DNA of 64,000 nucleotides from Syngnathus acus (Eukaryota > Chordata > Actinopteri > Syngnathiformes > Syngnathidae): NCBI RefSeq assembly GCF_901709675.1, contig NC_051093.1, positions 8,051,553-8,115,552 of the forward strand, read 5' to 3'. The number at the start of each line of letters is the position of its first letter. The first letter of the stretch is position 1. A model generated the notes under the pieces. That model saw nothing but the letters and a program-made list of their open reading frames with translations. It was not told where the DNA came from and searched no databases. This document shows, one piece after another, positions 13,104 to 26,236 of the stretch. A program made the translations under genes and the position numbers.

Positions 13104-14088
13104 CTAGTGTTGGGTCTCCACCTCCACCACAGTCCAGTCTCCAGGTGAGGAGGCCTCCTGGCCGTCTGGTGAGTAGCTGCTGACCGATGTGACGGTAGCA
13201 GCAGGGGGACTGAACTGTTGCAGCAAATTGGGCCACTTGCTGCTATCGAGGCGATTCAAAGTTCCACCTGTCCCCACAGGTAGGAGAAGGAGGGGTGGAC
13301 AGTCTCCATTTTCAGACAACATCAGTGTTTGGTTGATAAGCTGTTGAACAATGTCCACCTTTTGGTTCCACTCCGCTTCTTGGGGAGGTAGTGGATGTTT
13401 CTGGAAGTCTCGCATCATCATCCTCCGTCCTTGCATGTTCCTGTTACGTTCTACTCTGGCGTCATCGTCCTCGTCGCTGGTTTCCATGGCTTCGTAGATG
13501 GTGCACAAACCGGAAGATGGCGAGAGCATGACTCCGGTCGGACTTCTTCTCAGCTGCTGCTGCTGTTGTTGGATCTGTTTCTGCTGCATGCGGTATTGCT
13601 GCTCCAGCTCCAGTTGCCACTGTAGAACCTGCCTGCGTTGGCGATGCTCTTGCTGCTGCTGTTGCAGCTGCAGCTGCAGAAGTTCCCTTCTCTGTTTCTC
13701 CAGCTGCTTCTGCTGCTCAAGCCGTAGCCGCTCCTCCTCCAACCACTGCTTCTTCTGTCTCTCTTGTTCTTGGCGGTGGTGCATTTCTTGAAGCTTCTCC
13801 TGGTGATGCTGGAGCCTGCGCAATTGCTCCCCGCGCAAAGCGCACTCATCGATGTAAGGTTGTTCAATTTGAGCAAACTGCGCCGCAACAGTTGGGTCGA
13901 TGGGCCTCCTGTTGCCTGGAACCAGCGCCAGGTAGTGACCGTTGGCTATGGGAAGGGCGGTGGAATGGTTCTGGTTCCGGTGGTCTTCCAGGGAGCATGT
14001 CTGCAGCCATTCAGCCACTTCTTCTCTCTTCCTGTCTCCTGTGAGACATTCAAGATCACTTTGTGCATCGGTTAGATGCATGCAGAAA
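13104..14088 (-). CDS. Gln-rich coiled-coil protein, terminal exon, unidentified
   Basis: Open frame of about 325 codons ending in TAG at 13104-13106. A plausible acceptor (pyrimidine-rich tract then CCGTTCAG) puts the exon start at 14088; an in-frame ATG lies at 14081-14079. From the N terminus: a conserved-looking segment (EEVAEWLQTCSLEDHRNQNH), then PIDPTVAAQFAQIEQPYIDE, then about 110 residues of charged Q/E/R/L coiled coil with glutamine runs, an acidic TSDEDDDA patch, a helical VDIVQQLINQTLML segment and a C-terminal tail DWTVVEVETQH. Ordered blocks on both sides of the coil, with an uninterrupted frame, argue for a real protein rather than a CAG-repeat artefact. I could not find preceding exons in 14.1-16.9 kb, so this is either the last exon of a gene with distant upstream exons or a protein starting at 14081. 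Function unknown. Confidence 0.65.
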
Positions 14089-16962
14089 CTGAACGGGTGG
14101 CACAAGGACAAGGAGGAAGTGGGTTCGGGAAGAATCTGACAGGGTGAAGGTGCAACTCAAAAGGAAAGTCACATTCATGACAACTGCTTACTCAATCGCC
14201 TATCAAGTGTAATATTTGTTAAAACATCTTATTATAATTGGTTTCATGTGTGTTTTAAGCTTATTATTTTATTGCAAAGAGTAAAAATAAAATTGGGGAG
14301 GAATTTACTGATATTAACATCGCATAAAAAAGTAACACAGAACAGTAGCAACCAAGACTGTGGACAGTAAAAAAAGTGAAAATATTTGAGCAAAAAATAA
14401 AAACTGCATGAATATTTGCATGGCATTTAGACATTTGACAAGACTTCACACCAGGAATGACTGCATCCGCATGATAACGTGGCCAGCCGATGGAAACGCT
14501 TGTCTCGGTATTAGTTATCATACAGAACAGCAATCATTCTATGCACAGACAATACATTTAAGATAGACAGGGAGTAACAAAGACAAAAAGTGCACTAAAA
14601 TGTCTATTAAATGTCTAAAAGTATATTCTTTCTAATTTTTTTTAATAAATTTATAAGCACCAGTGAAACTAGTGCCATGATGAAATGTCTTTGCAGAATT
14701 ATGATATAACCTGCCACAAACAAACTTAATATAAAATATTAATCAGAACTCTGTGTTTTGACTAGTTGGGCTACACAGAACAAAAGAAATTGGGGTTGGC
14801 TTCCCCTTTAAGAATAACAAAGAGTGAAAGCATAAAAAAAATATATTTAGGAAATGTAGCCAATTAAAACTGAAAATTGCTAGAAATATAAATAATGAAG
14901 TAAAATACACGTGGAAAAAAAGATCGACTAGGACTTTTACTTCATGCCACTGAAAAAATGGCTTTGCCTTTTCTTCCTCACAACATTCCAAAAAGGAACT
15001 TTCCTAAAGCTTGATGTCCGCTCTTAGTTTATCGACTGCCATGTAGGGCTGTGATCATCTCCCTGTTTTGTTTACACAACTGCCTCGTAGTAACCAAAAC
15101 TAAGCACATAAGGGTGAGCCAGGCTTGACTTGGACAGTATGCACATGCTCTATGTCACTTTAGTTTCGGGACAGGAGTGTGCAAGGCATATGAATGGGGG
15201 TGTCAACATTCATGTGGCTTGTGCAAGGAAGGCAAATTGCACAATTGATATGTTTGTGCAGGCTGACAAAGCACAAAAAGATTAAAATCTTAATGTTGTT
15301 GTCTTTGGAGTGGAAGATACCCCGTGGAGATTTTTTTGTTGTTTTCTCTAAGTGGACACAGTCTTAATCCTCTTGTTGCTGGTTTAGATTTTTTATTTTT
15401 ATTATACTATTATGATAGATTTCCAAGAGTAGTAAATCTTTTTGTTCCATGGAAAAAAGATTTCCTTTGAGGCAATTCAATCAGTCATGAGACTATTTTT
15501 CTTGGAATTTGGATTTCAAAAAAGTGGAGAAGGGAATGTTTTTGCCAAATTACAAAAGCTAGTGTCAAGATGGTGCCAAAATGAAGATATGTTTTGTAAC
15601 TCACTTCAACCGACATAATCTTGATTTGACGCAGTGACCAAAAAAAACAGTAAATGTTGTAAACCTGTTTTAAAAAGCTCCACAAAGCACCTTAACAGTG
15701 ATGGCCACCTACCAAAGATGTTGACTGGTCAAGTCAAAAACACACGAGCATGCTGGAGGGCCTTAGAATAACCACCGGATTCTTTTATCTGACAAAATTC
15801 CGTTTTGGCATCACTTCCTGTTTGCCTGTTATTCCCATGGGAAGGAAATCGGCGGTCCCATGGGAAAATAAATGCATTGACAAATACACAGTGACTGAAA
15901 CACAAGGGTAGTCATTTGCTGGAAAGACAGAGGAAAAATAAGAAACAGGAACAATGCCTTGCAAGGATGTTTTAATGGAATTTTGAAAGAGAACCTAGTT
16001 GTGAAACATTATTTTATGAATATACCTAGAGCAGAATTCCGTTATCGGGTAGTACACAGTCTTTTTTGCTAGTTAAACATGCAATATAGTATTGTTGAAA
16101 GAGTTAACCAAACGTCCACTATGGATGTAAAGCTGCGAGAGAGATGATGAGCGATTCGTGGCCGAATCACAAACGCTAGACTATTTCGTCTTTTCAGCCA
16201 CAAAACGGATGGATGCGTTAGCTGCGCTTTGTAATCTAGCCACTTAAAAACCGAAAGCCTGAAATACTGTATGCTACTTGCTTGTTATACACCTTAGCAA
16301 TCTATGCGAACAACGTAACCCGACACAGTTAAAAACGTCACCATAATCAATCTAAGACTTCCTTACCTACCTTGACACATCTGTAGTGGAATACCTATCT
16401 TGCAAACCCGAAAAAAAAAAACGTCTTCAAAGCGCATTGAGCGTGTTAAGTATCACTACGGTGAACGCTGAGTGTATATACACAAAATAGGGAGGATGGG
16501 GATTGACAAAAAGAAACAGAAAGTAAACCAAATAAAAAAACAACAACTGACAATTGATTGGTAAAAACAGTAGGATAAATACAGTCCATTTTGTTCCTTC
16601 TGGTTTTTTTTTTCTTCCCTTCAGTTTAAAAGTTCAGTCCCGTTGGATCAATCAGTCAATACCCTTCACCGAATTCGCAGTGTCTACTAGAAAATGGTCT
16701 TCGTTATTATACATTGGATAAATTTAAGCTGTAGACTTAAAAACATGGCCGTAACAGTGAAGGAGCCTTCATTTAAAAATCGCTACAGTCAACAACATTT
16801 TCTTGGTAATTTTTTTTTATTTTTTTAAACAACTTCCTAATATCTTGCTCTCCATTTTGTTCTTCTAAACAATCTAACTCAACAGGAGAGAAGACAAACA
16901 CTAGGTAAAGAGGGGGAGGGTTGCGGGGGAAAAGGTGCATTCCAGGGATACTTGTGAAGGGC
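14089..16962. other. Intergenic / 3' UTR of the prr36-like gene
   Basis: About 2.9 kb with no supported coding exon. The part just below 16962 should be 3' UTR of the prr36-like gene. Minus-strand AATAAA hexamers at 15392-15403 are possible poly(A) signals about 1.56 kb past its stop. Upstream exons of the Gln-rich gene could be hidden here, but I see none with homology. Confidence 0.4.
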
Positions 16963-19900
16963 TTATACATTACCTTCGAGATAATCAGTCTTATCACATA
17001 TGGTGGAGTAGTAGGACGGTTGGTTGTCATCTGTATTTGCAGATTCCAGAGGCCCGAGGTGGTGACTTGCCTCCAATGGATCCATCTCTTCCATGTGCTG
17101 TGCGGTAATCTCACCTCCAAACATGTAGTGGCCCTCATCTAGACCGGGTTGTTTATCTTCTGGAAAACTCAACGGCATCAAGTCCACAGGTCGGCCCAGG
17201 AGATCCTCGGCCTGAGCGGTAGCAGCGGCGGCAGATGGTAAGGTGAGCTCCTTGATGAGCGACGGGTCCTTGGCCTCCTCGGACAACTGCTCCATATTTT
17301 CTAGGGAGAAGATGCCTGGGCTCCTTCCGCAGCTCTCTGCCATGGAGTGGGCGTTAGAGTTGGATGTGGTGCAGTCAAAGCCGTATGATGCCACAGAATT
17401 TGCAGACTGAGGAGTGGTCTCACCTTCATCCTCTTCACCTGCCGGTGTTTCTCCTGCCTCGCCATCTTCACCCAGAGCAGGCAAATTGCTTGTCGGAGTA
17501 GGACTTTCGAATGCAGCGCTTTCACCCATCATCATCGTCGGTGCATCAGGTTCATTTATCTGCATCTCGCCCTCTGTGTCGCTGGCTTCATCTACAGAGG
17601 TTGTAGGAGAAGATGGGGCAGACGCTGGAGCAGTTGGGGGTCCTGTTCCGGGGACCTCATCGGCCGGCAGCGTCTCAGCCTCTTCCTCTTCTCCATCGCC
17701 TTTCTCCAGGTGAATACCCAGATCTTGCTCTAAGTCAGGCTGGAGTGAAGCAGGAACCGGAGTGTGTTGTTTATCAGAGCGGGATTCCACGCCTGAGCTG
17801 CTGTCGTAGTCACGTAGTTCTTCTGGTGTGCTCGTCTCGCTGCCGCTGTGGGCGGCCTGTGCTGTAGACTCGGGTATGCCTACAGCTGCCAGAGCAAGCT
17901 CGGTATCTTCAGGGACGGAGGTGTCCATTTTATAGAATGACTGCTGCTGCTGCTGCTGCTCAAAGTCTTGTCCTGAGAGAGAAGCCAAGAAAGGGGAACC
18001 GCCGTCCAAACCGGTTTGGGCAGGGGACTGCATCGGGCTTTCGGACTCTCCTGCAGCGTGATCTGAGATCGGGCTAGGGGAGGAGACAGACGGCCGTGAG
18101 GCCGGCTGAGGCTGAGCCCAGGTATCTGCAAAAGGGTTGGTCTGACCCCAAGAAGTAGCGGGAGGATCTGCGCGATTGAGGTTGTCTAAATGTCCCTCCT
18201 CGTTGGAGTCCTCTTCTTCTGCATTGTCACAACTTTCTGTTACTCCGTCACTGTGCATTTCGACATCTTCATCCTCGTCGTCCTCATCTCGTTCTCCCCG
18301 CTGGAACGCTTTATGATGTTCCTCTGCTCTCTCCGAACTTAAGTCCATTTCATCCACACGTTCGTCATCGTCGTCATCTTCTTCATTGGCTAGGGTTTCC
18401 ACGTTGGGAGAGCCCATGAAGTTACCGTCACCTTCGGAGCCACGGAGGCTTGAGTCAATCAGGGCGTCTGAACTTTGAGTACCTTCCAAGATGGCGGTGT
18501 GCTGGGTGCTGCTGAGGTCAGAAATGCCCTGTTGCCGGCTGCTGGTGCAGCTGCTAACATCTTCCGAGTCCATTCCCAAGTCGTCACAGTGCCAGCCGCT
18601 AGAACCACCGAAAGCTGAAGGTCTGACTTGGAACTCCTCAGAGGGCTGGGATGTGCTCATATCAGTGATCATGGAGGAGAGCTGGTGGCCTAATCTCCTC
18701 TGTTCCTCATCTTCTTCATCCTCATCCTCATCATCTTCATTTATTTCTTCATCTGCCTTTTCCACTGCTACTTCTTTTTCACGAGGCGACAGCATGTCCC
18801 CCGAAATGAAATCCTCCGCGGTTGAGGCGCCCAAACATTGAGGCTGTGCCATCATACCAAACGTGTCTGTGCAAGTCATCCGATTCTCTTCCTCATCTTC
18901 CTCTCTTTCCTCTTCATTTCTCCTCATCTCCCATTCTTCATCCTGGTCATTATAGCCCTCGGTCGGGAAGTTCATCATACCGTGAGATGGCTGGGGATCA
19001 ATATCGCACGGCTCCAACGCCTGGTTCCTGTTCCAAGGATCTGGTTGGATATCCATGTTCAGCAGAGCAGCAGAGGGATTGTGAAATTCTCTGACAGGAG
19101 AAACTGGGACTGGTGGGGAACAGGGAGGAGACATGACGGTAGTTCCGAGGGAAGGAACTGATTCACTTGCAGACTGTTGGAATTTGAAAGGGTCATTTGG
19201 TGCTGGCTGCTGAAAATCGTAGGCTGGTTCATGAGTTAATCCAGCGCCTTGGTATGGCTCCTCTGTGAGCTGAGAGAATGTTTCATCAGGAACCTCGGGA
19301 GACATTCGACCTGTATGAGCCAGTTCTTCTTTGGGCTCTGGTGTCATTTCTCGCAGTAGCTCAGGCTTTGATTCATGTAGGCTTTCATGGTATTGTTCTT
19401 GGAATGTTTCTGGTGTCAGATCCCGTAGGACTTCTGGTGTTGTTTCTTGCAAGGGTTCTGGACTTGAATCATGCTCGGGTTCTGGTGTGTGCTCTCGCAG
19501 GGGCTGCGGTGTGATCTCATGCACATGTTCTGGTGTAAGTTCTGTCATAGATTCGGGGGACGATTCTCTGAGAGGTTCTGGTGATTGCTCTCGTTGGGGT
19601 TCTGGTGTTGGTTCTCTGAGAGGTTCTGGTGATTGCTCTCGTTGGGGTTCTGGTGTTGGTTCTCTGACCGGCTCTGGTGTAGGTTCTCGAATGAATTCTG
19701 GTGTCGGTTGTGGTAAAGGCTCTGGTGTTGGTTCTCTGACAGGCTCTGGTGTAGGCTCTCGTATAAATTCTGGTGTAGGTTCTCTGACAGGTTCTGGTGT
19801 AGGCTCTCGTATAAATTCTGGTGTAGGTTCTCTGACATATTGTGTTGGTTGTGGAGTCAGCTCTGGTGTAGGTTCTCTGACATATTGTGTTGGTTGTGGA

Positions 19901-22900
19901 GTCAGCTCTGGTGATGGTTCTCGCGTAGGTTCTGTTGTAGGTTCTCGTATCGGTTCCGATATTGTTCCTTGTTGAATTTCTGATGTTAGTTCATGTACTT
20001 GTTCCGGTGAAGCCTCTGGAGTTAGAACTGAAGTTATTCCTTGTACGTCAAAGGATGATGCAATCTGAGGAGCCATTTGTTCGGCGGTATCTTCATGAGA
20101 TTCCACCAAGGCCACTTCAGCAGGTACTTGTGGCTCATCTGACCCTGCAATGGCCATGGCTGCACTAGCAATTGCTGCTGCAGCAGCTACAGCAGCAGCA
20201 ATTTCCTTTCCACTTCCAGCAGCTTCTTCTACTTTGGGGCCACGCTTCACAGGTGTCGGGGTGCTGCTGCCCACAGTTTTCTTGGCGCTAGTATTCTTGG
20301 CTGCCATTGTTCTGGAGGCAGGAGTCTTTGAGACATCCTTGGAAGGTGCGGACTTATTCTCTTGTGTTTTGGAACGATTTGGTGTCTTTGTGTCTGAAAC
20401 CTTGCTTACGGGTGCCTTTTTGGTTATACTGTCGGATTTTGAAGCTAGTTTAGGTGTTGTTGATTTCATTGTTGCAGAAGGTCGGCTGAGTGGAGAGTCT
20501 GCAGACTTTTTGGCTGCAGGGGTGGATGATTTGGTAACATCTAGGAAGAACAACACAAAGTATGAATGAAACAATATACAGGAAGGAAAATATCATCACA
20601 AAAAGAGAACGCTGTACCTTTTTTTGCAAGGGTTATGTTTCTAGATGTTTGTGATGTTGGAGTTTTGACAGCAGAGGGAGTAGATGAGGCTGATTTGGAT
20701 GCAGCGTTGTTGGCAGTGGAAGTTTTCAGGGTGGCAGGTTTGGAAGTAGCTGCAGAGCTCTTGGTTGTAATGGTGGAGGGCGGTCGAGTTGAGCCCGTGC
20801 TAGGACGGGACGCTGTTGTGGGTCTGCTGAAAGGAAAAATTGGCAAAAGTAGCATACAGGTTAGGAACGTCAGTTCAATGTGGACAATCAGCAGAGAATC
20901 TTTGGCTGTGCTTCAGTCGGTGGTCCAACAGGTTAAATTGAATCACTGAAGAAACAGTGTAAACAAAACCAAAGGTGTCTTGCCGCTTCATAAATAAAGG
21001 ATAGTCTTCTCTTAATTAATTGGATTAGATTAGTGTTGATTTAGCAGTGACCGTAAACTGACTTTATCTAACAGATGTGGCATCGGACCTAATCCTTATG
21101 TAAGCCGTTTAAGGAAATTGATCTTAACCCCAAAACTGCCCTCTGTAGGACTCGTTTGTTTACAATTTGTAAAAGTACATACCCCCCCACCTCCCAACTC
21201 ATGAAAAACTTCATTGAAGAACCATTAAGTGGGACAGGAAGTGAATGAAAATGTACCCTCGAGATGCATCATCCCTTTTCTTGGTCTTTGGACCAATACC
21301 ATCTCATGATAAAATGACAGTATGCATCAGCCTGCGTGCTACGATTGCCTGCCTAGCCCCTGAAGCTGACTGTGTGTCAGTTCTGAGTAAAGTAACCTAC
21401 GTCGACAAGGCTATGGTGTGCAGTCTTCAGGGTACATGCTACACTAACCGCCAGTTTCTAAATAAAGACTTGACGGGAAGAGAACTGTGCGGAAAGCAAA
21501 GACGGCTGGGGCCACGTTAATCTTTAATAGTGAAAGGAAGGAGAGAAAAAAAAAAAAATACTTCTCTGCTTCTCCTACTAGCACACGCATGGTGAATGAG
21601 CAAATCCTGTGTGCAGGCCACAATTTGGAAAATGTGATGGAACATAGTTTTGGAGATATGAAGACCAGAATCAACAGCCCGTAACTAAACTGGGATGTTG
21701 TCAAAGTACAAAGTTGTGGTATTGAATTTAGATGCGGATATTGTCACTAAAATGTGGCGACTAAACGACTTTGTGAATTGAAAGCAAATAAACATTTTGG
21801 CATGTTGTAACTTTATAATTTATTTGGGGAAGTTTAAAAATGTAGGGAAATGCTCATTAGCCTGCACAGATGAACAAAGGTCTTTGGAACATGCAAAAAA
21901 AAATGCCACTCAAAATGATTGTAGCAATTAACCCCTAAATTAAAATAAGTCATTGGTTAGCAAAATTGCTCTTAAAAAAACATTTTCGTGCCTCGATAAT
22001 GGATTTTTCTTTGCAGGCGGAATATTCAAGGACAGCGTTCATGTTCGCCTTGCCATCAGAGTAAAAGGGATCATCTGAAATGGCACGACTACTTTATAGA
22101 ACGCTGGAAAAGAACTAGTCCACTGAGAGAGAAAAATGAGAGCAGGCATGTTGAGAGGGAAACGTTCATCTGATTACACGTTATTTTATCTCTCTCGTCC
22201 CTGCGAATGAAATCGTATTTAAGACTGAGCCACAGTTGTCGGGCTCTCGTGTGTTTGGAGATTACAAGATGTTTCCCCAACGTTTGGCAATATCTGAAAA
22301 CAGTGCGACATAGATAATTGAATTATTGTAAGCTTCTATTCATTCTGTGGCCATGATCGCTTTCAGCTGAATGACACAGAAGGCACACTGTGGTTCTGAA
22401 AAGGAGGTCACTTGGCCCTCATTATGAAAATTCAAAACATGGCAAGTAATAAAAAAAAAAAGAAACAAAAACAGCTGCTTTTTTTTTTCCCCCCTCTCTT
22501 CATTTTCACCACAGTGCATTTGAGTCAATGTTAATGCCAAAAAAGGCATTGGAGATGCAAAAATCAGATGACTCATGTGGCTAGTTGCTATGGGCAGACT
22601 GAGGCACACAGCAAGAAGCAAACAAGAACTTTGCCTGAGGAGTCATGATAACGCTAGCTTTTGTTGCAAATAAAAATGTTCTCAATTATTAGCTGAAAAA
22701 AAAAGGAGAGCTGTGTGAGAACATGGCTGCCTGCTGGGGCTGATTTGTTCCCCTTCAACCACCAGCCAGTTTAACATTTAAATAACGGGATTCACTCTCA
22801 AAAAGAACTATTCCCCGCAGCGAAGGCAACACAAATCGCGACGGGCGGACAAAACCCAGCCCTCGAAAGATCATTTTGGCATCGTATTTAAAAAAAAATA

Positions 22901-25900
22901 TTTTTTCCGATTCTTAATCCTGAAGCTGAGACATCGGGGAAAAGATGCAATCATGCGAATGAGGGCACTTTGGGGATTTTATTGTTGGCCTCCAAATGAG
23001 ATCATGACTGTTGTTTTCCCTCCGCTTCCATTTCTCCGCAGGTGTCCTAACAAGACAATGGCAACTGCTGGTTAAACTCGGTCACACTGGTGATAAATAT
23101 TAGCGAACAAAAGAAACAACAGGAGTGCTGTTTGGGAGAAAAATGGAGGGCACAAACAAGCCCATATGCAATAACACAAACAAAAGATAAAAAAGATTTA
23201 GTTGAGGTTCGCACACCAGGTTGACGGAATTACCATATTATTCAACGAGATGTCTTTAAACTGTTTTTCATATGTGTTGTCCTCGTGTTGGCCCAACAGC
23301 ATTTGGTAAGTCGCAAAGCTAAACTAATCCCGGTCAGCGCTATTAACCTTTTAACAATCTCATGAGATTCAGTTCAAAGAGCACAACACGGTCAGACAAC
23401 TCAACTTTTTATCATTTATTGTATATCATATGTTGACCGAGTCGAACTGATTTTTTAAATCATATTATTATTATATTTTATTATTGTAATTACAATAATT
23501 ATTATTATTACATTATTATTATTATGTCCCCTGTGGGGACAGAGCGGTACAGCAAATGGATATTATTTTAATCATATTGGTGTATGAACACCCACAAACA
23601 CACTTTTAGATCCCGATACACCATGACGCCATTGCTCCATCCACTCACCCCTCCCACTGGTGATTCCCACTATAGCCATTTGCTAATAAGGTCTGCGGTA
23701 GCACCTCTATAAACCCAAGCCGACCAAAATACTGCATTGCACAGTCAACGGGCCGCACCCAGAGCAGTGACCGTGATTTACAACCCCTGCAATAGCGTCT
23801 GGGGCAAGAAACCTGACGACCACACACATTTACTGTCGGACCATTACATCAGCGGGCAATTTGTTAGATCACAAGGAGGGCGGAATTGAATCCGCTGCAA
23901 TAATTTACTATCCCAGTGGGACCATCAACGAGAAAAAGACCATGACTAATGAGAGCGTGGGCGGCTGCGGGCATGACGTTGGAAAATAAAAGCAAGACTT
24001 CAAAGTTCACCTGATGGCCACAATACGAATCTATTCTGCAGTTTCAATCTTAAATACGTTTTTTGGTTTTTTCCCATCTGTCCATGCGCTAAGCATGACA
24101 ACTGAGACACAAGGCATTGAGCCATGTATACACCGGCGCCATTTTTGTTTCACTTCACCGTGCGGCATCTGCAGGGAAAGCAGACACGTGCAATCCTCCC
24201 ATCTCCTTTTCATTCCGGTATCATGCCGACAAATGAGCATATGCTCCGTAATGACATGCTGTTCCCGAGGTCCGAGCTGCACATATATACAAAAATAGCG
24301 CAGCTCTGGATGTAAATACAGAGGCCATTAAGATGGCTAGTGAGAGTTCCCAACATGCCCTTGTCATGAGCTTCTACCACGGTATAAATCTGTAATCTGA
24401 GTGTAATCTCCACAATCCAACTGCGAGCCAAGGCAGGTAGAACAGGAAGAGGCCCAGAGGACACCTAAATTGAACTTCAGTGCAGCTCACTTAATTCTAT
24501 TGCCTAACACAATCTCACAATCCTATTATTATAAATATTTTGTATTTAAATGTTTAGGACAAACGCTTTGGTGCATGTTTGTGTTTCTCACTGAACAGTG
24601 TTTTTTTTTTCTTCACATGCAGACCTATAAAAAGCTTGGGTGAAACCCTTTGGGGCCTTCCTCTAAGGCTTGTTTCGACATCAGGTGGTCTCTGGCCTAC
24701 TTAGCACCAGTGTGCCTCTTCACAGGATATCATTGTGACTTATTGCTACGGGGTTGTGTTTATTTACCATAAAAGGACCTTTGTCAACCTGTAGTTGACG
24801 GTTTTACTCTAATTTCACTTTTGGTAGCCTGACTTTCTCAGTTGGTCACACAAGCGCATCATTTGGTCGCATCCTATTTTCTTTTGTAATAATTAACAAT
24901 TGAATTGACTTATTTCATGTTTTTAATGACAGCACAAATTTCTTCGCTTTTCACAAAGGGACTGAAATTGAAATCTTTTTTGTCTGATATATCCATTAAT
25001 TGAAAAAAATATTTAATATAATTATTAAAATAATCATTAATTGCTAAGGTTTGTTGTTTGAACAGCCAAACCAATTAATTTGTGTTTGTTGTCATAAAAT
25101 GAAGAAGAAAAAAAAAAAAAAAAATCACAAAAACTTGACCAAGGTAGGAATTGTACTGTAACAATTTGTAATGTTTGCAATTTCCTGGGGAAATAATTTT
25201 TTTTTAGGACCCCAATATTAAATGAATGACACATTTGATTTTTGATTGACTTCATGTAACACCTACCTGGTCTTGGAAATAGGGGGCTTATCTGTCTTCA
25301 ATGCAGTGGTGGGCTTTGCTGAAGTTGTCGAGGCAGGTTTAGGAGCTGTGGCACAGGAAAGCAGTGCAAAGGAAACGGGAAGGTGATAATAGAAGGATTA
25401 TGAGGAATGTGAAGAACAATGTATTGTACATTACGCAATATAGGTCAGACACTTTTCTTTCATACAGTACGCCATTCGGATTTAGGGCAAATGCAGCAGT
25501 CACTCTTGCGTGTCTAATTTGTGTGCTGAATTCATCTAATGGGTGTGAATGGATTCCATTTCCCTCGCAGCTGACAATGCCGTTTACATTTCTTCAGCAA
25601 GGTTTCATTTGTAACATTTGGACCAACCTGGAGGTTTCTTGGCAGCAGTTGCCGTGCTGGTTTTAACACCGTTAACTGCTGCGGATGTTGTCTTCTTAAT
25701 TGCCGTGGTTCCTACTGTGGACTTTGCGCCATTGGTGGCAGGGGATGCAGTTTTTCTTTCAATTCCTTTCACCGTGCTCCTCGGGGCTGGGACAGCAGCT
25801 GTTGGTTTCTTTGGGGCTGCAGAGGTTGCCGTGCTCTTTTTATCCAAGGTAGGTGTGGTCTTTTTGGTCACACCGTTGCTCTGGGGCTTAGACAAGCCAT

Positions 25901-26228
25901 TTGATAGGCGGCTCGAGGCCGTGCTGGGTCGTGAGCCAGATGTGGTCTTGGTCAAGGTGGTGGGTTTTGTTTTCTGCATGGTCTTGGTTGTGGTTTTGGC
26001 TTTGGGGTCTGCCGAGATTTTGTTTGCGGTCTTAGCGGCTGGAGATTCCTTGGGCTTTTCTAGCTGGGGTGGAACCGCATCTTCAGGCCGCTGTGCCGGT
26101 TCCTCCTCCCCTGCACCGGATCCCTGGCTGGGTTCCTGCCCTGTACCCGGTGATAAGTCATCTACTGGATTGGATTCTAAAGTTTCCATTGGCTCCAGTG
26201 TTGCTGTGATAACCCCATCTGGTTTCAT
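16963..26228 (-). CDS. prr36: Large Pro/Ser/Thr/Glu-rich protein, tentatively prr36-like
   Basis: Four coding exons on the minus strand: 25628-26228 (coding part), 25267-25345, 20618-20823 (or to 20826, alternative AG), 16963-20540, giving about 1487 aa. All introns are GT-AG and the phases agree. The N-terminal 370 residues are a basic Ser/Thr/Ala/Lys/Pro-rich stretch resembling microtubule-binding low-complexity regions. A hydrophobic Ala run (IAAAVAAAAAIASAAMAIAG) follows, then about 150 residues of EPTPE-type repeats, strongly acidic blocks, a short Gln run, an NPF motif (TNPFADTW) and an ordered-looking C-terminal third (GSETSTPEELRDYDSSSGVE, CGRSPGIFSLENMEQL) ending YYSTICDKTDYLEGNV. 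No enzymatic domain is visible. The name rests on composition, length and proximity to mcoln1/trappc5 (PRR36 is on human 19p13.2), not on an alignment, so the symbol is tentative. The exon structure is much firmer. Confidence 0.6.
19440..19965 (-). repeat. Coding tandem repeat (EPTPEx-REP type)
   Basis: Inside the long prr36-like exon the DNA consists of imperfect units of 18-36 bases built on GGTTCTGGTGTNGGTTCTCT (plus strand). On the coding strand they give REPTPEP, REPTPEF and PEPLREP hexa/heptapeptides. Purest between about 19590 and 19830, with whole 36- and 54-base units nearly identical. On the plus strand the same DNA makes a long GSGVGSL-type open frame, which is a shadow. Confidence 0.85.
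20824..25266. other. prr36-like intron
   Basis: 4.4 kb intron between the exons at 25267-25345 and 20618-20823. A/T-rich with homopolymers and a TTA/ATT tract (23460-23525). No nested gene is supported. Confidence 0.6.
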
Positions 26229-26236
26229 CTCCTCTT

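Noticed and set aside
13395-13888. Ser/Cys-rich ORFs in other frames over the Gln-rich exon
   Set aside because: Out-of-frame or antisense readings of CAG/CTG-rich coding DNA; only the minus frame ending at 13104 has ordered flanks and a stop/acceptor pair.
19331-19975. Plus-strand 214-codon GSGVGSL-type repeat protein
   Set aside because: Antisense reading of the EPTPE repeat array of the prr36-like exon.
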